NCBI GenBank assembly: GCA_934045075.1
Contig: OW203722.1
Coordinates: 17,515,486-17,579,485 of the forward strand
DNA from: Yponomeuta sedellus
Taxonomy: Eukaryota; Arthropoda; Insecta; Lepidoptera; Yponomeutidae
Direction of reading: 5' to 3'
Length of the DNA stretch: 64,000 bases
The notes beneath the pieces were generated by a model. That model was not told where the DNA came from and made no database searches. It saw only the letters and a program-made list of their open reading frames with translations. A program made the position numbers and the translations under genes. Shown here piece by piece: positions 21,568-31,616 of this stretch (the first letter of the stretch is position 1; every line of letters begins with the position of its first letter).

Positions 21568-22437
21568 TCATGGTGAGCAGAGACGGAGCTCGCGTCGTCG
21601 GTTGCTTGCAAGCGCGCGGCGCGCCCGCGCCGAGATAGGTGGGGCGGGTGCCAACACTGGCTGCGGGGGATTCCCGCTGGCTTGCGCCGCAGCGCCTACT
21701 GCTTTCCCGTCGTCAATGCCACTAGGCATGATGGCACAGACACAGCTCACGACATCTTCGTTCTTGCAGTGTCGATTTCGATATTCACTATCACTGCACT
21801 TTCGTAGAACCGGTTTCCAGGCCGGCGGAAGAGCCCATCCACTGTCTCTATTGAAATTCGGGTGGCGACTTATTTCAATAGCCTCGCGCATTTTTCGTGG
21901 CACATAAAACTTGTCTTTGGACAATACTTGTGCCTTATCGAAGCGGATAAAGTGACTTGTGTCCTGGGTTAACGCGTGTTCTGCTACCGCCGAGCCATCG
22001 ATTTTTCGGTTTTTCATACGTACGTGCTCCAAAATTCTGACCGAGATATTTCGATGTGTCTCACCTATGTAGCATTTGCCACAGTCACACGGTATCATAT
22101 ACACTCCGGGGACATTCAGTGGGTCGCTATCCTTCGGCGAGCGCAGTAACTGTCTGATTCTTGCTGGGGGGCGATAGATCGTCTTGATGTAGTATTGCCT
22201 GCGTAACAACAAACCGACCTTATCCGTAATTCCTTTCACAAAGGGCAAGAAACTTGGTACTCGCTCCGCCGTAGCGACTCTACGCTGCGCTGGCGTCGAA
22301 GTGGTTACGCGCATACTCTGTCTCCATTTGTAGCCATTATCTTCCAGTGCTCCTCTTACATGGCGTAGCTCATCCTCCACGTATTGTGGGTCACACAGCC
22401 GGAGAGCTCGATTGATCAGGGCACGGTCTACAATGTG
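21568..22437 (-). mobile_element. Penelope-like element, GIY-YIG 3' fragment
   Basis: Open minus-strand frame of about 290 codons. It starts with a segment (HIVDRALINRALRLCD) typical of the end of the PLE reverse-transcriptase region, then has GVYMIPCDCGKCYIGETHRN with GIY-YIG-type residues and a SVRILEH...H helix. The reverse transcriptase proper is missing, so the copy is 5'-truncated and cannot transpose alone. The tail past the nuclease is Ala/Pro-rich. Family knowledge: PLEs combine an RT with a GIY-YIG endonuclease. Confidence 0.88.
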
Positions 22438-22601
22438 TTTAAAACTTACGAAAGTTTTAGTTCAAAAATTATTTCTCTTTATGTTTTTCAATATTTTCCC
22501 CTCACACTTCGCAAGCTTGTTAACAAACTCCTCTAACAATGTATTGTAAATAAGTGTTGTCCACTCCGTAGGCTAGGTCATCCCTAAGAAATCTTACATA
22601 C

Positions 22602-22754
22602 CCTTGGCGGTGCCGGCCTAGCCAACGGCGAGACGTCGGGTGGCGGCGGGGAACGTTCCAGAACACCCCTCTCGGCCACACGAAGCCGCATTTCGCTCAG
22701 CTTTGAGAGGAGCTCCAACTTTTGGGTCTCGAGGGACGACCGCTGCAGCATCTC
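22602..22754 (-). CDS. Liprin-beta exon 4 (coiled coil)
   Basis: Acceptor CATTTTGCTTCGCAG, donor GTATGT, phase 0 both sides, 51 codons. EMLQRSSLETQKLELLSKLS followed by EMRLRV matches the highly conserved 'EMLQ.E.LSR.SLETQKL.LM.E.S.LKLKL' coiled-coil block of liprin-beta. The exon then breaks into a Pro-rich linker (SPPPPDVSPLARPAPPR), so the long downstream coiled coil of vertebrate homologues is absent here or encoded by exons I did not find. Confidence 0.92.
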
Positions 22755-23159
22755 CTGCGAAGCAAAATGAGAGTTTGGTTTTAGCCGTTAAAGTTGACAA
22801 TTCTGTGCGAACCTTGGCAGGCTTACGCGTTCTCACCTTTAAAACATACACGACCAATTTGGTTGCTAATTAATGAGACGCGAAAGCAACATCAGATTCT
22901 AAACTTGGGGGACGCAAGCTATTTTTGTAAGAAGCTATTTTGGGCACAAGAATGAAATTATGACGCCCATTAAAATAAATAAAATAGCTTGTTATTGACA
23001 AAATAATATTATCCATCACAAACTATATTAATTCTTATGAATATATAAAAGATTATATTTAAACGAAGGCCGCGTATCTTATAAATTGAGAAGGATTATG
23101 TATCTTACTATATATTGATTTCCTATATTAAGATAGCTCCATTTTACTTGATTATCGCT

Positions 23160-23770
23160 GTACGCCGCCGGTCCGGTCCGTTCCATCTCTATTTTAGCGA
23201 GTCGAGTAGTCCTTCTTATTTTGAATATCTTCGTTTTTAACCAGGTCACACTTCCTTATGCCAATCATGCTTCCTCTGTTGCTCTTGGTAGTCGTAACTA
23301 TCTTGTTCCTAGTCTCGCATCCGTATATAAAGCAAGGAAGAACTCACATTTCAAACACTTTCTTTTTAGGGCGACCAGTTTTTCCTCATCAATTCGCTAT
23401 AAGGTCATTAATTTTCTCGGACGTTATTTGTCCTAAATAAGTGTACTCTACTTCTATTCTTCCAAATACTGATTATTTGTCTTTGTACGCTGTTAGTCAT
23501 TAATTTAGTTTTAATTTTTATGTTCTTTTTTGTTTTTAATGGAAAGTTCTTGTATCATGCTTCCAAGTTTTATAGCATCTTCTTTGAACATAACAATGTC
23601 GTCAGTAAATCTAAGGTCGCGTAGTTTTTTAACATTTATTTTGAAGCCCATAGTTCACCAGTTTATAAAGCGGAAAGAATTTTCCAATAGGTACTGCCAA
23701 TAGGCACAGACAGTCCTGCCTCACACCTCTCCTTACAAAACTTGTCACCTGTGAGTTGGGTTTTTTCTAT
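23160..23770 (-). mobile_element. RTE-like non-LTR retrotransposon remnant
   Basis: Minus-strand frames, broken by stops and shifts, show a DDIVMFKEDA-type segment (the DD of a reverse transcriptase) and later a VLPCFIYGCET-type segment and a KNEDIQNKKDYSTR-like segment. These match the order 'FADD..L', 'LP.L.YG..TW', 'RNE.IR..T' of RTE-clade elements. Heavily decayed; no intact ORF. Confidence 0.7.
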
Positions 23771-26700
23771 GCAAATGACTAATCTGAATGCCAATTAACT
23801 GGATAGTAAAGTATCGGCTAAAGAAACTCACTAAATTCTATTAAACGACGTTAGAATATCATACAACACAATACAAGCAACGAAGATATTTTAAATTCAT
23901 ATCATAGAGTAGCATATATACAGAATCAAGCTACATATTATTATTATCAATTATTTATTTTACATCGGCCTACTGATAGAACGTTTATTGCAAGCAATAC
24001 TGTTTTTCAGAGTTAACGCAACAAGTATCTACTTCGAAAACAGGTGTAATGCCTGGTTTAGCAACGGGGCACAAAGTTAAACAACTCTCTTGAAATAGCA
24101 TTTTCACCTCCGCTCCCAATGTATAGGCTATGGGAAACAGGCGTTAGAAAATCATTATTTGTAGCTATCTAATTTTGCGTTATAAAAAGGCATCTGGCTG
24201 TAACTATAATAAGAAACAGAAGGAAACGTTTTGGCTCACCCTGATTTACACAGAGTAACATACCGTCGTCTTCCTCTATGATACCGTCACCGGCTTGTAA
24301 TTGAGAATTCACTATGTAAATACTTACATAAGTATATGTATGTCTCGTTCGTTTTTGAGAACATCTAAAGAGACAAAACAATATTCCTAATTTAGCGGAT
24401 AATCCACTTCTTATAATTTACATGGTGTATTAATTCATGTATACAGTAAGGGTGAAACTATTAGAAGCATTTTACTTCCACACTTTCTTGAACTTCTGTT
24501 TCAAGAAGTCAGTTTGCAAAACAAAATACATGACCGGGTAATGTATTCAAGTTTGCTTTTAAATATTATAATACAAATCACTTCGAAACACAGCTTCGGC
24601 ATCTCACAATCAGTGGTGGATGTCCCGTCATACCAATGGGCAAACTGAAATAGAACGCGTTTGTTTTCACTGCCTATTCCGGCGAAGGAATTGTTTATTC
24701 AGCGGAATCTAACAGGAGCGCAGAAGCAATGTTCAGCAAAGAGGTTTAACACATACAAGTTCGCTCTTACAAAAGGTTATTCAACATCTCAAAATATGAT
24801 AGAATAGGATAGAATGACACATAATAACAAATATGCACAATTTGTATACCTATCGAATATAAGCGTGAGTTTATATAATGTAGATAGATAATGTAAATAA
24901 GCACAAAAGAAGTAAATAAGGGACGGTTCTCCGTTCCTTTCTTTTTCATTTCCTTTTTTGTCCTCTCCCGCTCTCTTTTTTAACACTGCAAAATAACATG
25001 AAATTACCGGACTGGCTGTAAGATTTACAAAAAATATAAGTAATTCTCTAATTTACCCATTCTTGTTAAAAAACATATGCCTGACGCAGAGTCGAATTGA
25101 GACAAGTAGACAAGGATTGACAAGTCAAGTATGAGCTGACGCTTGACCTGTGGTGATCATAATTCAACTTTTGTATATACTCGAATAACACGCTGACTTA
25201 GCACTGAGTCAATTTTCTGCTATTCGTAGCATGTTAGAGCGATGGTTAATTTGTTACTTCATTCTCGTGGGTTGGCTACGACGTGTTTATTCTCGGTCAG
25301 AGTAAACCGGCAGATCGTAAAGTATTGGTATTATTGAAGATAAATGGTACTAAAATTATGGCGTCGTCGTAAATAAATAGCGTCCTGAAATTAGTTGTGA
25401 CGGTGCACTTAAAATAAGCTCGTGAAAATCTCAATCTACTCGTATTACTAAATCATTAATTCTGTTTGACTGCCCACTGTGTAGGTTCTGGGAAACTCTT
25501 CAGAACAAAAATGTAATGTTTGAATTTTAATACCCGGCTCTCTTGTCGCTAAAAATTATCTCCATACATGTTTTGTCAGCAAAGTTGAAACCTTAAAAAG
25601 GTTTCAATTTGGCTGACTATTTCATTGGGCGAAGATCTTCTGGTTTGTAAGATGGTAAAATAAAATAAAGAAAGTAAAACAACTTCATGTTTAGCTTTAA
25701 CTTATTTTGAACCCTTATGGGCTAGCAAGTTTGTATTTATTAGTTTTGTTTCTGCAATTAACTAAACATAGCGTACAATAAACCGATATTCATTTTGAGA
25801 GTACATGAAAAACTCAAATATACAAATACATAAGTAATATCACAGATTAGGTAATATAGTATACTACTGGCGGTCTTATCACTAAAAGCTCTCTTTTTAG
25901 CGATAATTACGGTGTTGTTTTACTACTTAGTTTTATACTTCAGTAGATAACTAGAAACCTAAAAAATACAAGTAAAACACCTAATAAATTCGCTAAGATG
26001 TGTGTAGGTGCGCCAGAAGCCCAGAATAAAACGGTTATAGATAAGCTATCTGTTTTATTGGTCTACCAGACGCGGTGACGCATCACTATTTCGATTCTAG
26101 GTACATTGATTGAAAGCAGATCTTTCTTGGCTAATGCTTTCAAGAAAATTCCGCATAGGTTTCATCCAAATCTACGTATTGGGCTTAATAGTGGTTGCGA
26201 ACTTTTCAAGTTTACGTTCTCGAGAGCCCGGGGGCTAATTACGCGCACTAAATCCTGAGTATTATATTGCCTAACTATCAAATTCAATAGTAATTTGACA
26301 GTAAGACGATTGGAATACTCATAATTAGGTGCTCGTAACATTGTTAGTTCAGTACAATAGTCGCAATTGCTTTGAAATACGCCTAAGGAACAACGATCAT
26401 TATTTGAAAACGTATTGTGCTGTAATAACGAAATTATAAGATTCCTTGACAAATAACTTAATGAGAGAAACCAGTCGCCGAAAGCAAGCCTGCGTCCAAA
26501 AAAATCTGCCCAAAATCTCAACAATCATGACGCGCGTCGCGATCGCTATAAAATAAACGATTCAGAAATCACTCGACCGCAGTGAAATAATCCCGGCGCG
26601 GCGCAGCGGCAATATGCTCGTAAATACTCGTAAAGCGGTATAGTACGAGTATAAGTAAGGAGACACCGATTACGCTTTCGCGCAAGTAATTGACACCGCT

Positions 26701-27060
26701 CGGAGGCGCATTTGCATCGGCTTGGTTAGCGGCTGCACGCGACAATATAGAGTTTTTTAACTACACACGACACTACGTCTTACAAATGACATTCTGAAAT
26801 AAAACTCTTTTGATAGATCTAGATTTAAAGTCTGGTCTGTAGGTATGGAGGTTTTGCACTTGGCACATAATTTTGCACTTTGAACCATTCTTTCCATATC
26901 ATTAACGTACAGTTGAATTCTTCTGTAGGGAGCAGATAGTTTCTATACGAAATAAATCAACGGTGCTAAGAAAATACGACAGGAAATCTTCATTGTACAG
27001 AAATGGCATAGACTTAATCATAGGTACGAGTATGTTCATAAGTCATTTAGACTTTCCTTG

Positions 27061-27132
27061 AATCTAATTACAAGCCACCCACATATACATACTCGTGGGA
27101 GTATGTATATGTGGGTGGCTTGTAATTAGATT
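27061..27132. repeat. Perfect 34-bp palindrome, 4-nt loop
   Basis: Left arm 27061-27094 and right arm 27099-27132 are exact reverse complements, with loop GTGG. Either strand would fold into a long uninterrupted hairpin. No transposon family membership seen. Confidence 0.95.
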
Positions 27133-28349
27133 TAGTTAGTCAATCATTGACGCAATAAATTCATCCAAATTATCATAAGCCTACCTGAAATGTCTAGGTC
27201 TGAGTTGAGCTGGGTGGACCTTCTGTTGTGTCATTATACCGTATACTTTGTCATAATACTACGAGTCGTTTAAGAAAAGATCGAGTCATTATTTTTCCAT
27301 TATTTAAATCAGGTTATTGGAAGTATGTTAAGAGTGAAAACCACACCGGTGTCCAAGTTATGGTAACATGCATTCTAAATTCCTGAATACTGCAAATATT
27401 TATTTCAAGCTTACATAGATTGAAAAATTTAAAATTTTTATTGTTCACTGAAATCACAGGAACAGAAATTATATAGACATATAGTAGAATTGGCGGCCTT
27501 ACCTTACCCTACTTACACATTACGATATACCTTACTGTTTCCACACTACACCTAATGTAACCCATCCACAGAAACAATGCTTCGACATTATATTTATAGA
27601 TTTCTTCTGTACCTACTCCATCTTCGTTCAATCGACCTTCTTTATGTGAATGGTGTCATACCTAAGGTTAAATAAGCGAGCCAACCAAACGTAAAGTCAG
27701 GCAGTGCTCTTCCACATAAGAAACGAATAAGGAAACTACAGCTTTCATAATAACAGTAATCGCTCTGTCCGTTCAATTATCATTCCCAACTAATACACAT
27801 CGAGTGGTGACTTGGTGAGTGGTGAGCGATTTGCAAAACGCACGCGGTATTCGATTGCGTGATCCAACGACATTCTGGTTAAATAGACCGGGTTGAGACT
27901 TGAGAGAGCTGGCATAGCACGGCCCACGCTCGTCATGATTATTCAATAGGCTCTTTCCAGCTGGATCTAGGGCGCGAATGTTTAACTATCTATGTAAAGT
28001 CGGTTTTCACTTGCGCACCGAATAATTTTACCAGAGACCTAATTATGAACATCAAATGTTGAACGATTCCAAACGTCTAGCTGTCAAATTCCATTAAGCG
28101 TTAGCGTTAAAAAAATGTTAGGATACCGACTGAGAATGTTGTACAGTACTGAACGTAGTATAGCACCATTGATACTCTACTCACCTCACCGTTCTAACTA
28201 GGGCAGTCAAACTTAGGCCTAAGACTTTTTATTCTCTATTCAAATCTTCAAGTTTTGTTTACTCGTAGATACGTAACGCCAAATTTTTAAGACTTCAAGA
28301 GCATTCCCGACGCCCTATGAATATGACTTGACCACTGCTGTTGTTTAAC

Positions 28350-28389
28350 CCAAGTGATTGATTCGAATCACTCGGTTCCACTAGGCCAC
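28350..28389 (-). repeat. 5S-like SINE, copy 8 (head fragment)
   Basis: About 40 bp matching the family's first segment (minus: GTGGCCTAGTGGAACCGAGT then GATTCGAATCAATCACTTG). It lies about 44 bp past the exon 3 donor, sense with the gene. Confidence 0.6.
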
Positions 28390-28433
28390 AGGACGGACAT
28401 GAACAGCACGTATTGTGGGAATCACGGCCTCAC

Positions 28434-28607
28434 CTTCTGCAACCTCTGCTCGGCGTCGTCAAGCCGCTGCCTGGTGTCGTGCAGCGCCCGCTCCAGGTCC
28501 GCCATCTTGTCGCTCTGAGCAGCGACCTGTTCAGACAGCACCTGCACCTGCAGCTGGAGGCTCTCGCGGTCCGCCTCCATGCGACGCACGCGCTCCTCGG
28601 CATCGTT
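28434..28607 (-). CDS. Liprin-beta exon 3 (coiled coil)
   Basis: Acceptor TCCTTTTTCAG, donor GTGAGG, phase 0 both sides, 58 codons. NDAEERVRRMEADRESLQLQ, VQVLSEQVAAQSDKMADLER and DDAEQRLQK match 'ENDKESLVLQVSVLTDQVEAQGEKIRDLE' of vertebrate liprin-beta; clear heptads. This is the first exon shared by all proposed N-terminal forms. Confidence 0.93.
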
Positions 28608-29833
28608 CTGAAAAAGGACGGTTGTGTTTAGAAACTCCTTAGCGATCTTTGGCCAGTACCTACATCCGGCGCCCACAGTCCAACTTCAAAATTTTCAAAA
28701 AATGTTGAAATCCCGTTGGAGAGCCCATGTCGAAAGAAAAATAATCGTGGATTTTTTTTCTGCGCCTAACACTATAATATTTTATTTTTTTTAGATAATT
28801 GATATCCTGTCGAGAAGTAGTTTTAGTAAGGCAGAACAAAAACCCGCCATACCAATCGGGCTCACGCTATGACGCCAATTGGTGCGAATAACGCCTTATA
28901 ATGACTCCAATGTAAGTTTTATGCAAAGTGCCCTTTCTTACGCTTTGAAGATCGCGAAAACACTGAGGCAGAATTCACTAACGAAGTTGACAAAAGTCGC
29001 AGCTAAAGGACTTTCGAGCCTGCAAAAAGATATTGTTTGTCATCATAATTATGGTAGAGTTCTTTAGCGAATATGGTAGCTGGTCGAGTCAACGATATAT
29101 TGAACTTGCTGAATATGTTAACTGCCCAGAACGCAAGACGCCTGAAAATAAGGCTCGCTAGGTGTATTGGCAGTCAAGTTTCTCCACAAAATGTAGAAGT
29201 ACGGCCAGTGAAGGTGGCTCGTGTGGAGGCCAAGTCTGACCTTTGTATCGAGCTTGATACGACGAAATGAAACCAGATATGCCCGCAGTTACTGAGAGTA
29301 AGGTGAATTAAAAAAAAATACGATGAGCCAGTTGCAAGTTGCCCGCCAAACATACCGATCGAAACAACAAAAAAACACTTATAGAGAGAGGTACATACAA
29401 TTCTGCTCTACCTTGCAATGCTAAGGCAAAGCACAACATAGGATCGAAAAGTAAAAGCTAAAAATTATCTACATATTTACCATGTTTGACGTCTATTCGA
29501 GGCGTCTAGGGGAGATACGTATTCGAAGGTAATATTGTTGATTCTTCGTGCGAAGATAGGTTTCGGAGAAAGTTTGCGGCTATTAATCACACGTGCTACA
29601 GAAGCTCTGAAGCGACGACAGGCTATGTTACAGGTGATTATGTCAGGCGTCAATAAAAACGAGTTATTTTTAGTTTGAAAAGCCAAACAAAAGAGTAGCA
29701 ATCAGTTTAGTGTCCCACATCCTTGAACGCGAATTTGGCGCACCGACATTATGCAACACCGACGCGTCCACTAGTGACCGGTGTACCGTTAACCACTTTA
29801 CCGTTTAGCGACGTATTAAAACTTACTTCCTAC
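28608..29833 (-). other. Spacer between exon 3 and exon D
   Basis: Two plus-strand frames (28879-29067 and 29073-29270) look coding-like but match nothing I know. The region may be a decayed element. Confidence 0.4.
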
Positions 29834-30465
29834 CTTATGCGTACGACCGGGCATCGGTGGCAGGGAAGGGTGTGAGGGCCAGGCGCGCTCGTGCATGCAA
29901 CAGGGCGGCGGTGCCGGGGGCCCGTGGCACCAGCACATCGGCGGCGGCCACCATCCGCCCTCCGGCCAGCGGAAGTGTTCATATGAGTTCCATCGCCGCT
30001 GCAGTTCCGCTGGCGGCGTCTCCTCGGTCCGTGACGGGCGCCGAGGCCGCGGCGACGCTCGCACGCTCGACGGGTGCTGAGGCGGCTTCGATGACAGGGA
30101 CGACCTCGTCTTACGGTCGCGGTCGTTCCGGTCGCCTGGCGTGCGCCGCCGCCGGTCTAGGCTGGTCGACGAGTATTCCTCGCCGCGGGTATCCATGGAT
30201 TTAGTTTCCACAGCATCATCTACGTCTTCTCGGGGCATCCATCGGAAGTCGTCGTCGCGTCGCGTCGATGAGTCGAGGTGACGGCTAGGCGTCAGAGTTT
30301 GGTAGTCCGCCTCGTCAACTTTGGCCTCGTACTCTTGTCCTTCGGAGTCGTCTTCACTTGAGGACGTGGAAGCAATGTCGGAGGAGTCGGCGCACGGCGG
30401 CGCGCAGGCCCCGTCCGTCCAGGGCGTCTTCACGGTCGCTTCATCTGGACTGTCCGAGTCGCCGC
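29834..30465 (-). CDS. Liprin-beta alternative exon D
   Basis: 632-nt exon; acceptor CTCTCGGTACAG, donor GTAGGA after CAT AAG. It needs one base from upstream and ends in phase 0, so it joins exon 3. The protein is acidic and Ser-rich (GDSDSPDEATVK, SSSEDDSEGQE), then Arg-rich (SLDRRRRTPGDRNDRDRK), then Trp/Pro/Cys-rich (WPEGGWWPPPMCWCHGPPAP), ending PGRTHK. No known domain. High third-position GC over 210 codons argues that it is real. I infer that it belongs to liprin-beta from phase and strand, not from homology. Confidence 0.7.
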
Positions 30466-30529
30466 CTGTACCGAGAGAAGCAATCAAACGGGTGACTGGC
30501 GAGGACCGCGAGGGGGCGGCTGGACCTAC

Positions 30530-30641
30530 CCATGGGCGAGTACATGTAGGAGCGCACGGCGGGGTGCACGTACCCCGCCGCGCACTCCTCCTCTTCGTCC
30601 AGTGGCTCCGTCAGGTACTCGCGGTCAGACATGAGGCGACA
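30530..30641 (-). CDS. Liprin-beta alternative exon B
   Basis: Acceptor TTGTCGCGCAG, donor GTAGGT. From the acceptor it is phase 0 (CRL-MSDREYLTEPLDEEEE...) and leaves in phase 1, fitting exon D. It can follow exon A or exon 2, both of which end in phase 0. The internal ATG at 30632 could itself start a transcript. Acidic, with Tyr-rich VHPAVRSYMYSPM. Confidence 0.6.
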
Positions 30642-30752
30642 CTGCGCGACAACTCTACACTACGAGACACCGACTCTATATTTAAGAATTTGGCCGTGTT
30701 CCAGTGACACGCTACGTCAGTGGCTCGGTGACGAGTTGTGGTGATTACGTAC

Positions 30753-31029
30753 TGTCGCGCGGGGGCGGCTCCTCGCTGGACTGCACCGAGGCGGAGTCGC
30801 GCTCGGATGTTTCCGAGGCGGTTGACAGCGGGCGCTCGCTGCACGCCGATTCCCTTCTCTGAGGGTCCGCGTTGAAGCTATCGGAGCGTCTTGTACGGAC
30901 TCCGTTGGTCCTGGGCTCCGCGGAGGCGAGCCGCAGCTGCGGTGCTCGAGTCTTCTCGTCGGCCGTGCGACTGTGCAGCGCCGCGATCGTGGCCGCCACG
31001 AGCGAGCCCCCGCGGCTAAGCTCGCGCAT
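30753..31029 (-). CDS. Liprin-beta alternative first exon C
   Basis: ATG at 31029, 92 codons, donor GTACGT in phase 1, which fits exon D directly and not exon B. The product starts MRELSRGGSLVAATIAALHS and is Ser/Arg/Glu-rich (SASVQSSEEPPPRD). No domain recognised. It would skip exon B. The start could be further upstream if transcribed from within the GC-rich block. Confidence 0.55.
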
Positions 31030-31349
31030 GTTTTCGTTTAGAATGAACGGCGCCTACGCGCGAAGGGCCGACGCCCGCGCCCGGAAATAGATCGCGGTAC
31101 ACGCCTGTTGCATTCCGGGCTCCGTGCAGCCTTTCCACTTTGATCGCGTTTTATTAGGCAAAGCAGGGATAAAATCCGACGAGTTTGTAAACACACCGTT
31201 TTAGTAATTGAAAACACACCACTCGTTGATTAGAAAACCAAATCACGCTTCTTTAGTGCGCGCTTGTATCGACATCGAGCACGGTTATAAAAAAAACACA
31301 GCACGCTCGAGACACTGGCTGATTGATGCGCAGACGCCGGTGCACTCAC

Positions 31350-31616
31350 GGATGGCGGCGGCGGCAAGCAGTTCACTCCCTCGTAGAGGGAGAGGCGGGG
31401 CGCCGGCGCAGACCCCCACCCCTCGCACTCGTCGTCAGCTTCGTACGCGCATGAAGCGTACTCGTACTCAGCCTCGTTCGCCTCCAGCCAGGGACGTGTG
31501 ACCCAACTGTACTGGGGATTGTAAGGCGGCTGTTGCGCGTAGAAGGGAGGCGGAGGAGCACTAGGGTCCAAATATTCGTACTCAATACAGCCATCTCTTG
31601 TCTTCAGGCAATTCAT
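31350..31616 (-). CDS. Liprin-beta alternative first exon A
   Basis: ATG at 31616 with an in-frame TGA three codons upstream, 89 codons, donor GTGAGT in phase 0 (NCLPPPPS|), fitting exon B. Acidic and aromatic-rich: MNCLKTRDGCIEYEYLDPSA, YAQQPPYNPQYSWVTRPWL, EAEYEYASCAYEADDECEGW. No known domain. A GTTACAG acceptor-like site just upstream leaves open a further 5' non-coding exon. A+B+D sum to 1011 nt (337 codons), keeping frame into exon 3. Confidence 0.6.

Larger units (their letters stand above)
19137..22601 (-). other. Liprin-beta intron 4
   Basis: Contains a Tc1/mariner MITE copy (19270-19511), a short inverted repeat near 20994-21024 (GTGAGTGAGGT and its complement) and a Penelope-like 3' fragment (21568-22437) 165 bp from the exon 4 donor. 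The middle (19520-21500) shows no gene. Confidence 0.6.
22755..28433 (-). other. Liprin-beta intron 3
   Basis: Holds an RTE-like LINE remnant (23160-23770), a CTGGCGGTCTTATC fragment of the LINE 3'-end family near 25865-25905, the perfect palindrome at 27061-27132 and a 5S-like SINE head (28350-28389). No additional exon is recognised in the remaining AT-rich DNA. Confidence 0.55.

Noticed and set aside
21602..21907. Plus-strand frame opposite the Penelope fragment
   Set aside because: Shadow of the GIY-YIG coding frame.
28879..29270. Two plus-strand frames that look mildly coding
   Set aside because: I could not match any domain, and a stop separates them. Possibly an old element, but not supportable as a gene.
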